From Nonomuraea turcica (GTDB lineage Bacteria; Actinomycetota; Actinomycetes; Streptosporangiales; Streptosporangiaceae): DNA of 64,000 nucleotides. The position numbers and the translations under genes were made by a program. The notes under the pieces were generated by a model, which was not told the DNA's origin, searched no databases, and saw nothing but the letters and a program-made list of their open reading frames with translations. Location: the NCBI RefSeq assembly GCF_030718205.1, contig NZ_JAUZQF010000018.1:1-64000 (forward strand). The letters are read 5' to 3'. Each line of letters begins with the position of its first letter. The first letter of the stretch is position 1. This document shows positions 17,525 through 24,673 of the stretch, one piece after another.

Positions 17525-20278
17525 TCATGCCGTGGCCTTCAGGCGGTGGGCGCCTTGACGGCGGTCGCGGGCGCGGAGCAGGGCTTTGACGAGTTCGCCG
17601 ACCCACAGGATGGCCGAGCCGACGACCAGGCAGGTCAGCCACTGTCCGAAGGTGAGATCGGTGGTGGTGAAGAAGCTGTGCAGGGCGTCCAGTTCGACGA
17701 TGAGCAGCAGCAGGGCGACGACCGCGAGGGTGGCGATCAGTGGGTTGGCGTTGTGCAGGGTTTCGCGGTGGAGCAGGCTGCGGGTGGGGTGGCGGACGGT
17801 GAGCAGGTTGAACGCCTGGAAGAAGACGAAGGTGACCAGCGCCATCGTGCCCGCGACACTGGCCTGACCCACGGCAGGAGCGGCGGCCCCCGGTGCCCAG
17901 GCGAGGACGGCGGCGGTGCCGGTCGCCATGAGGGCGCTGGTCAGCAGGATGCGGATGAGGCGCTCCCTGGTGAGGATGGGTTCGCGTGCAGGGCGTGGCG
18001 GCCGGCTCATCGCGTCCGGGCTGACCGGGTCGACGCCGAGTGACATCGCGGGCGGGCCGTCCATGACGAGGTTGACGAAGAGGATCTGCAGGGCGGTGAA
18101 CGGGGCGCCCCCGGCGATGCCGGCCAAAGAGGTGATCAGGAACGTCAGCACGAAGCCGAGCGCGGTGGAGACCTGGAAGCGGGTGAACTTGACGATGTTG
18201 TCGTAGATGCCGCGCCCTTCGCGTACGGCTCCCACGATGGTGGCGAAGTTGTCGTCGGTGAGTACCATGGTCGCCGCTTCCTTGGTCACCTCCGTTCCGG
18301 TCAGGCCCATGGCGACGCCGATGTCGGCCTTGCGTAGCGCGGGGGCGTCGTTGACACCGTCGCCGGTCATCGCGACCACGTCGCCGTGGGCTTGCAGGGC
18401 GCCGACGATGCGGAGCTTGTGCTCGGGTGAGACCCGGGCGATGACGCCGATGTCGTCCAGGCGGCGGGCCAGTTCGGTGTCGTCCGGGATCTGGTCGAGT
18501 TCGGCGCCGGTGACGGCTTGGCCGGGGATGTCGAGGTCGCGGGCGATGGCCGCGGCCGTCACCGCGTGATCGCCGGTGATCATGCGGACGCGGATGCCCG
18601 CGTCATGGCACTGCTGGATGGCCTGGCGTGCCTGCGGGCGGGGCGGGTCGACGATGCCGACCAGGGCGATGAGGACGATGCGGTCCAGCAGCCTCTTCGT
18701 ATCGGCGCCGGCGTCGAAGCTGTCGGCGGGGAAGTCTTGGTGGGCCATGGCCAGCACCCGGCGGCCCTGTCCGGCCAGGGTCGCGTTCGCTTCGTCGTAG
18801 CGTCGCCGGGCCTGCGGGTCGATGTCGGTGATGCCGTCCTGGCCGAGGTAGTGGGTGGCCCGTGCGGCCAGGACGTCCGGCGCGCCCTTGATGAAGCAGC
18901 GCACGATCGGCCGGCCATCATCGCCGGTCCAGTGGTGGAAGGTGGCCATGAACTTGTAGTCCGCGTCGAACGGGATCTCGGCCAGGCGCGGGCGCTGCTG
19001 GCGCAGTGCCGCGACGTCGACGCCGCCCTTTTCGGCGAGCACGACCAGGGCGGCCTCGGTGGGGTCGCCGACCACCTCCTCGTCCTCGCGGAGCACGGCG
19101 TCGGTGCACAGCGCCATCGCGATCAACGCCTGGTCCAGGGTGTCGGGTGGCGGGCGGCCGTCGGTGGAGCGGATCCGTCCGTCGATGGCGTAGCCGTGAC
19201 CGGAGACGGTGAAGCGCCGCCCCGCGAGGATGAGCTCCCGGGCGGTCATCTGGTTCAGGGTCAGCGTGCCGGTCTTGTCGGTGCAGATCTGCGAGGTGCT
19301 GCCGAGGGTCTCCACCGAGGACAGCCGCTTGACGATGGCGCCGCGGCGGGCGAGCCGGTCGGTGCCCATGGCCAGGGTGAACGCCACCACCGCCGGCAGC
19401 CCCTCGGGGATGGCGGCCACGGCCAGCGAGACCGCGGTGACGAACAGCACCCCGAACTCCTGCCCGCGTACCAGTCCGAGCACGACCACGATGACCACCA
19501 CGACGGCGGAGATGAGCGCCAGGGTTCGGCTGAGTGAGCTGATCTGCCGTTGCAGCGGGGTCGGGGCGGGCTTGGTCGCGGCGAGCAGGTCGGCGATCCG
19601 GCCGGTCTCGGTCGCCATGCCGGTGGCCGTGACGAGCATGTCGCCCCGGCCGCGGGTGACCGAGGTGTTCATGAACAACGCATTCGTACGGTCGGCTAGC
19701 GGCGCCCCCTCCTCGACGCGGCCGATGGCGGACTTGGCGACCGGCTGCGCCTCTCCGGTCAGCTCCGCCTCCCGCACCTCCAGGGAGGCCGCGGACAGCA
19801 GCCGCCCGTCCGCGGGCACTCGGTCTCCGGCCTCGACGGCCACTACGTCACCGGGAACCAGCTCCTTGGCGTCCAGGCGGGCGAGCCGGCCGTCGCGCCG
19901 GACGGTCGCAACGGTGGAGGTCATCTTGCGCAGCGCCTCCAGCGAGGCTTCGGCGCGGGATTCCTGAACGAAGCCGATGGTGGCGTTCAGCAGCACGACC
20001 ACGGAGATCGCGAGCGGGGTCTCCCACTCGCGCGAGATCAGCAGGCTGACCACGGCCGCGATCAGCAAGATCACGATCATCAAGTCCTGGAACTGACGCA
20101 GGAACACTCGCCAGCGCGTTTCGCGGGCCGCCTCCCGCAGTTGGTTGGGGCCGTAGCGCTCGAGCCGTCGCGCCGCCTCGCCGGTTGACAAGCCTTGGTC
20201 CGGGGCCGCCGCTTGGAGCATGATGGCGACGTCGCCGGCCGGCAGCGCGTGCCACGGCGTCTGATCCGGTTCGATCAT
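17525..20278 (-). CDS. P2-type cation-transporting ATPase (CtpF/PacL-like)
   Basis: A 917-aa ATP-driven cation pump. Visible are the N-terminal cation-ATPase domain (HALPAGDVAIMLQA), the actuator loop ELTGEAQPVAKS, the TM4 ion site AAIPEGLPAVV typical of Ca2+/Mn2+ pumps, the phosphorylation site CTDKTGTLTLNQ, MITGDHAVTAAAIA and MTGDGVNDAPAL, then the C-terminal TM domain. The actuator motif reads TGEA instead of TGES; the Glu is kept. ATG 20278 has a GGAGGA ribosome site. Relatives include mycobacterial CtpF of the hypoxia response, which fits the neighbouring arc operon and cytochrome b. ECF-type motif site 5 lies 129 bases upstream. Confidence 0.92.
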   Translation of the reverse strand: MIEPDQTPWHALPAGDVAIMLQAAAPDQGLSTGEAARRLERYGPNQLREAARETRWRVFLRQFQDLMIVILLIAAVVSLLISREWETPLAISVVVLLNATIGFVQESRAEASLEALRKMTSTVATVRRDGRLARLDAKELVPGDVVAVEAGDRVPADGRLLSAASLEVREAELTGEAQPVAKSAIGRVEEGAPLADRTNALFMNTSVTRGRGDMLVTATGMATETGRIADLLAATKPAPTPLQRQISSLSRTLALISAVVVVIVVVLGLVRGQEFGVLFVTAVSLAVAAIPEGLPAVVAFTLAMGTDRLARRGAIVKRLSSVETLGSTSQICTDKTGTLTLNQMTARELILAGRRFTVSGHGYAIDGRIRSTDGRPPPDTLDQALIAMALCTDAVLREDEEVVGDPTEAALVVLAEKGGVDVAALRQQRPRLAEIPFDADYKFMATFHHWTGDDGRPIVRCFIKGAPDVLAARATHYLGQDGITDIDPQARRRYDEANATLAGQGRRVLAMAHQDFPADSFDAGADTKRLLDRIVLIALVGIVDPPRPQARQAIQQCHDAGIRVRMITGDHAVTAAAIARDLDIPGQAVTGAELDQIPDDTELARRLDDIGVIARVSPEHKLRIVGALQAHGDVVAMTGDGVNDAPALRKADIGVAMGLTGTEVTKEAATMVLTDDNFATIVGAVREGRGIYDNIVKFTRFQVSTALGFVLTFLITSLAGIAGGAPFTALQILFVNLVMDGPPAMSLGVDPVSPDAMSRPPRPAREPILTRERLIRILLTSALMATGTAAVLAWAPGAAAPAVGQASVAGTMALVTFVFFQAFNLLTVRHPTRSLLHRETLHNANPLIATLAVVALLLLIVELDALHSFFTTTDLTFGQWLTCLVVGSAILWVGELVKALLRARDRRQGAHRLKATA

Positions 20279-20406
20279 GTGGTCAGTCCTCCGTTGGCTG
20301 CGTGGCCGTCTTCCCAGCCGGTTTCCCTGGCCGGGCGGTCGCCGACTCGACGTCCGGCATGAAAGACCTTCCTGAAGAAGGGGGGATGCGAAGGTCGGCT
20401 CACCTC

Positions 20407-20438
20407 CTAAGACCGGGACGACCGTGCGCGTTGTGACA
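20407..20438 (-). promoter_or_regulatory. ECF-type promoter motif, site 5 (P-ATPase)
   Basis: On the minus strand TGTCACA (20438-20432), 16 bases, CGGTCTTAG (20415-20407). Both boxes and the spacing are the same as in site 6 near 27.8 kb. This leaves a 5' leader of about 120 bases before the ATPase start. Confidence 0.65.
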
Positions 20439-20505
20439 GGTCCCTTCAGTGGGTCGTGTCGACTGACCGGAGCCGGGTCGAGGTGTCGCCGGCCTTCGCC
20501 GGCTG

Positions 20506-20619
20506 CACGATGCTGTCCGAAGTGGCGAGAGCCGCGCGCTGGTGCTGCGCGGTGAGGCGGGAGTGGACAAGACGGTGCTGCCGGCCGAGGCCGCCCGATC
20601 GGCCGCTGCATTCCCATGA
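20506..20619 (+). pseudogene. Scrap of another LAL regulator (Walker A region)
   Basis: The 37 codons read SGESRALVLRGEAGVDKTVL, the Walker A neighbourhood of LAL proteins, with the invariant Gly before Lys changed to Asp (GVDKT for GVGKT). Similarity stops on both sides and the frame closes at 20617-20619. This is a third, nearly erased paralogue of the LAL set. Confidence 0.7.
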
Positions 20620-20956
20620 TCGCCCTGAGGGCGTCACAACAGGACCGGCTCTCTGGTCTTAATGGCCGGGCAGACGTTCTGGCAACCGGGCGGGGAGACC
20701 CAACCTGGCAAGCACTTGGCTCGTCTGCCTGGCCTCTCGCGGTCGCCGCGGCCACGAAGTGGTGGCCGATGGCCCGTCTGACGGGGCAACCAGGGGAGGG
20801 GGCCATGGGCGCGGGCCGTCTCGGGGCGGCCCGCGCCTGTGCGCCGGCGGCTCAGCGGGGCGAGCACGACGCCCACCTGTCGGGTCCCTGAGCCTGATCC
20901 CATTCCCGGTCGCTCGATGAGGCAGATCCATCCACGCAAGCACGTTCGGAGGAAAG
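20620..20956. other. Intergenic stretch with promoter motif site 7
   Basis: No gene recognised. It contains motif site 7 (20632-20662). Short open frames on + have no family resemblance. Confidence 0.5.
20632..20662 (+). promoter_or_regulatory. ECF-type promoter motif, site 7
   Basis: CGTCACA (20632-20638), 15 bases, TGGTCTTAA (20654-20662). It points toward the relic genes starting at 20957. Confidence 0.45.
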
Positions 20957-21154
20957 ATGAGCGGTCCGGTCGGTAAGAACACCTTCCCGAGTGGCTGCTC
21001 GATCCGACCGACATCGAGCGCGAGCCTGCAACGGTGACCGACTCCTACCTCGCCGTCCATGACCACGCCTATCAACCCGGCCACCTGGACGCCGGCCTGG
21101 GCCACGACACGTTCGTCTGCTGTCCGCGGGTCGAGCAGATCCGGGGGCGGCGAT
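20957..21154 (+). pseudogene. Frameshifted small gene of unknown family
   Basis: ATG 20957 follows an excellent GGAGGAAAG ribosome site, but its frame fails after MSGPVGKNTF. A one-base shift near 20985 gives a sensible continuation (PEWLLDPTDIEREPATVTDS, GHLDAGLGHDTFVCCPRVEQ) that ends at a TGA overlapping the next ATG (21153) as ATGA. The coupling suggests a former two-gene operon with the FAD oxidoreductase. I do not recognise the family. Confidence 0.4.
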
Positions 21155-21660
21155 GACGTGGAACCTGTTCACGGCCCCACCCGAACTGGAAGGCAAGATC
21201 GTCACCCTGGAGGACCCGCGGTATCTCCTCTTGGACTCCACGAACACGCCAGCGGACGAGCCCACGGCCATCGTGCTTCCCGAGAACACCGCCGAGGTGG
21301 TACCCGCGCTGCGCTTCGCCCGCGATCGGGGCCCGCCCCTGACCGTGCGCAGCGGAGGACACGGTCTGCCACGGTGCGCCTTCAACGACGGCGTGATCAT
21401 GGACCTGTCGGCGATGAACCGCGTCGAGGTGCTGGGCGGTTCGCGGCGCCGGCTCCGGGGTCGGCATCGTGGTGGCAGTCGAGATCGAGGCGATGGAACT
21501 GCGCGACGTCGCGTACGCGTAGATAGCCGTGGAGATCAAGCGGAACGGCCACGCTCTGCAGCATTGGGCCGACTACATGACCTCCGCCGCGCGCGAGTTG
21601 ACCAGCGCCGTCACCCTCGGCGTGACCATCCGCCTGCACGTCCAGACCAGAGCTCTTGAT
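21153..21660 (+). pseudogene. FAD-binding (BBE-like) oxidoreductase, N-terminal relic
   Basis: The first about 95 residues match the FAD-binding PCMH domain of berberine-bridge-enzyme-like oxidoreductases: AIVLPENTAEVVPALRFARD and TVRSGGHGLP, with the His in the usual flavin-attachment position, then GVIMDLSAMNRVEV. After about 21440 the frame breaks. A later piece (ALQHWADYMTSAARELTSAV, about 21553-21612) still resembles the central part of such enzymes. Most of the protein of about 450 aa is gone. A following LVIGGTGLIG string (about 21663-21692) may be the start of a lost SDR-type gene. Confidence 0.6.
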
Positions 21661-21803
21661 CACTGGTTATCGGCGGGACCGGTCTGATCGGGTGCGGCTC
21701 CCACCGATGGCGGGTGACGACGTGGCTCAGGCGCTCGGCCGGGTGCTCGTGTTGCACCGCTCCTTGCATCTGATGAATGATTCTCACGTCAGATGGAAGG
21801 GGT

Positions 21804-24533
21804 GTGCGTGGCCAGAGGCGTGGAAGGGCCGTCGGGACGGGTCCGGCGCGCGCCGGGCGGGGGCCCCGGGTGATCGTCGGGCGGGCGGCGCAGATCCAGG
21901 CGCTGACCGCCGTGCTGGATGAGGCCACGCAGCACCGTGGTAGCGCCCTCGTGGTGCGGGGAGAGGCCGGGATCGGCAAGTCCGCGCTGTGGGGCGAAGC
22001 CTGTGCGCTGGCCGAGGTCCGCGGAATGCGAGTGCTGACCACCGTGGGCGTGCAGGCCGAGGTGCAACTGCCGTACGCCGGGGTCGGGCACCTGTTCCGC
22101 CGGCTGCGCCCGGAGTTCGGCGCGGTCGAGGGCGAGGCCCCGTTCCGGGTCGGCGTCGAGGTGCTCGACCTGCTCGGCGGTCTGGACGAGCCGGTCCTGC
22201 TGGCCGTGGAGGACGCCCACTGGCTGGACCGGGCGAGCTGGGAGGTGCTGGCCTTCGTCGCCCGGCGGCTGGAGTCCGACCCGGTCGCGCTCGTGCTGAC
22301 GGCGCGCGACGGCGAGGACGTCGATCGGAACCTCGCCGCCGCCGCGCTGCCGGAGCTGCAGCTCGAACCGCTGGAGACGACGCATGCCGGAGCCCTGCTC
22401 GACCAGGTCGCACCCGGGCTCTCGCCCTCCCTGCGCGAGCGCGTGCTCGCCGTGTCGGCGGGCAACCCCCTCGGACTGGTCGAGCTCGGCGGGCTGGCCG
22501 CCCGCTCCGGCGGCGCCGCGCTGCTGCCGTCACGCCTTCCGCTGAGCACCCGGGTGGAGCGCACGTTCGCCGGGCTCGTCGGCGAACTGCCCGCGGCGAC
22601 ACGCGCGCTGCTGCTCGTGGCGGCGCTGGACGACGGCGACGACCTCGATGAGCTGCTCGCGGCGGCATCCAGGCTCGAAGACCGGCCGGTCACGGCCGAC
22701 GACATGGAACCGGCCGTGGTCAGCCGGCTGGTCAGCGTGGACGAGCAATACCGGTTGCGGTTCCGGCACCCGCTGTTGCGCTCGGCCCTGCAGCAGTCGG
22801 CGAGCGCGGCGCAGCGGCGGCGGGCGCACGCCTGCCTCGCGGCGGTCGTGGCCGACGACGATCGGCGGGTGTGGCACCGCGCCGCCGCGGCGGCCGGCCC
22901 CGACGAGGCTCTCGCCGCGGACCTGGCCGCCATGGCCACCCGGGCCCGCTACGTCCAGGCCGCGTCGATCGCGCTGACCGCCATGGAACGGGCGGCGCAG
23001 CTCAGCGAGGACCCGCGGGAGCGCGGCAGCCGGCTGTTGTGGGCCGCGATGACGGCGGACGAGCAAGGCGACGGCGAGACCGTACGCCGCCTGCTCGACC
23101 TGGTGGACGAGACCCGGCTACGCCCGGCGGACCTGGCGCGGTATTCCTGGTACCGCGAGGCGTTGCTCGGCAACGGCTGGACCGGCAGCGCGCGGCTGGG
23201 CGTCTTCCTCGAGCTCATCGACTCCATCCGGGACGCAGGCGATATCGAGCTCGCCCTTGAGGCCCTGACCAACATCTGCCTGCGGTTCTACTGGTCCAAC
23301 CCCGACGACCGCACCAGGCTCCGGTTCGTGGAGGTCGCCGAGCAGATCGACGCACCGGAGGGCGACACCCGGGTGCTCTGCGCGCTGGCCCAGGTCGCGC
23401 CCGTCGAGCGCGGCGCGTCCTGCCTGGAAGGGGTGACGGCGTCGCAGCACCGGCTGGAGCTGACCCCGCGGCAGCGCTACGACTTCGGCTTCGCGGCGTC
23501 GGCGCTCGGCGCGTACGCCCTGTCGAACACGTTCCTGAAGGCGAGCACGGACACGCTCAGGACGCAGGGCCGGATCGGCATGCTGATGCAGAGCCTGACG
23601 AGCCTGGCCTACAACGCGGCCGCCGCCGGCGACGTGCGGGCCGCCGTGTCCGCCGCGACGGAGTGCACGGCGCTGGCCACCGAGACCCAGGCGCCGGTCT
23701 GGGCGCTGCAGGCCCGGCTCCAGCTCGGCATGGCCGAGGCACTGCGCGGCAACGGCGAGATCGCCAACGAGATCGCGGATGTCAGCGAGAAGACGCTGTT
23801 CACGGCCGGGATGCACGCGATGTTGTCGCTGACCCAACGCATCCGTGGCATCAGCGCGCTCGCCTCCGGCCGGTTCGAGGAGGCGTTCGGGCATCTGCAC
23901 CGGGTGTTCGACCCCGGCGACGTCGCCTACCACCCGTACCTGAGGTTCACCCTCGTCGGGCACCTGACCGAGGCGGCGGCGCACTGCGGCGCGCTCGACG
24001 AGGTCCGCGCCGTGGTGGCCGAGCTGGCGCCGATCGCCGCGCAGAGCCGCTCGCCCGTCCTCATCACGGGGCTGCGTTACGCCGAAGCCGTGCTGGCCGA
24101 CGACGCGGCGACGTACGAGGCCGTGATCGCCGCGGACCTGCGTGACTGGCCGTTCGAACGGGCCCGCCTGCAGCTCAGGTACGGCGGATGGTTGCGCAGG
24201 CAGCGACAGGCGGCGGAGTCACGGCCGCTGCTGCGTGCCGCCGCCGCCGCGTTCGACGCGCTCGGGGCGGCGCCGTGGGCGGAACGGGCACGGGCCGAGC
24301 TGCGGGCCACGGGCGAATCCCGGCGCAAGCCGATCGACGCCCTCGACGCGCTGACCCCGCAAGAGCAGCAGATCGCGCGGCTCGCGGCCGACGGGCTGAG
24401 CAACCGGGAGATCGCCGAACGGCTGTTCCTGTCTCCGCGCACGGTCACCACCCACCTCTATCGGATCTACCCGAAGGTCGGGGTCAAGTCGCGCGGCGAA
24501 CTGGCCGCGATGATGGCCGAACGGTCGTTCTGA
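21804..24533 (+). CDS. LAL-family transcriptional regulator, copy B (divergent subgroup)
   Basis: An AAA/TPR/LuxR activator of about 909 aa. Walker A is VVRGEAGIGKSALW, Walker B VLLAVEDAHWLD. The C-terminal HTH is LTPQEQQIARLAADGLSNRE followed by SPRTVTTHLYRIYPKVGVKS. It lacks the signatures shared by copies A, C and the pseudogene (for example YGEWLRRE), so it is not a recent duplicate of them. Start is uncertain: GTG 21804 has a GGAAGG ribosome site, an in-frame start at 21777 is possible, and the domain proper begins near GTG 21870. Transcribed toward copy C with a 140-bp gap. Confidence 0.9.
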   Translation: MRGQRRGRAVGTGPARAGRGPRVIVGRAAQIQALTAVLDEATQHRGSALVVRGEAGIGKSALWGEACALAEVRGMRVLTTVGVQAEVQLPYAGVGHLFRRLRPEFGAVEGEAPFRVGVEVLDLLGGLDEPVLLAVEDAHWLDRASWEVLAFVARRLESDPVALVLTARDGEDVDRNLAAAALPELQLEPLETTHAGALLDQVAPGLSPSLRERVLAVSAGNPLGLVELGGLAARSGGAALLPSRLPLSTRVERTFAGLVGELPAATRALLLVAALDDGDDLDELLAAASRLEDRPVTADDMEPAVVSRLVSVDEQYRLRFRHPLLRSALQQSASAAQRRRAHACLAAVVADDDRRVWHRAAAAAGPDEALAADLAAMATRARYVQAASIALTAMERAAQLSEDPRERGSRLLWAAMTADEQGDGETVRRLLDLVDETRLRPADLARYSWYREALLGNGWTGSARLGVFLELIDSIRDAGDIELALEALTNICLRFYWSNPDDRTRLRFVEVAEQIDAPEGDTRVLCALAQVAPVERGASCLEGVTASQHRLELTPRQRYDFGFAASALGAYALSNTFLKASTDTLRTQGRIGMLMQSLTSLAYNAAAAGDVRAAVSAATECTALATETQAPVWALQARLQLGMAEALRGNGEIANEIADVSEKTLFTAGMHAMLSLTQRIRGISALASGRFEEAFGHLHRVFDPGDVAYHPYLRFTLVGHLTEAAAHCGALDEVRAVVAELAPIAAQSRSPVLITGLRYAEAVLADDAATYEAVIAADLRDWPFERARLQLRYGGWLRRQRQAAESRPLLRAAAAAFDALGAAPWAERARAELRATGESRRKPIDALDALTPQEQQIARLAADGLSNREIAERLFLSPRTVTTHLYRIYPKVGVKSRGELAAMMAERSF

Positions 24534-24587
24534 CGAGGGCGGGCCGCGGCGGTGCCGGAACGGCGTCCGGGCACGCTCTCGTACCTT

Positions 24588-24604
24588 TACGTACTCCTAC
24601 GTAC
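24588..24604. promoter_or_regulatory. Direct repeat TACGTAC, 10-bp spacing, in the copy B-copy C gap
   Basis: TACGTAC occurs at 24588-24594 and 24598-24604, one helical turn apart, about 70-85 bases in front of the copy C start. Each half is itself near-palindromic. A regulator-binding site is possible. Confidence 0.3.
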
Positions 24605-24673
24605 GCAGACCCCCATCAACCACCCGTACGTTCTTGAACATTCAAGAGATGCGGCCGGGGAGGTGATTCCGGG

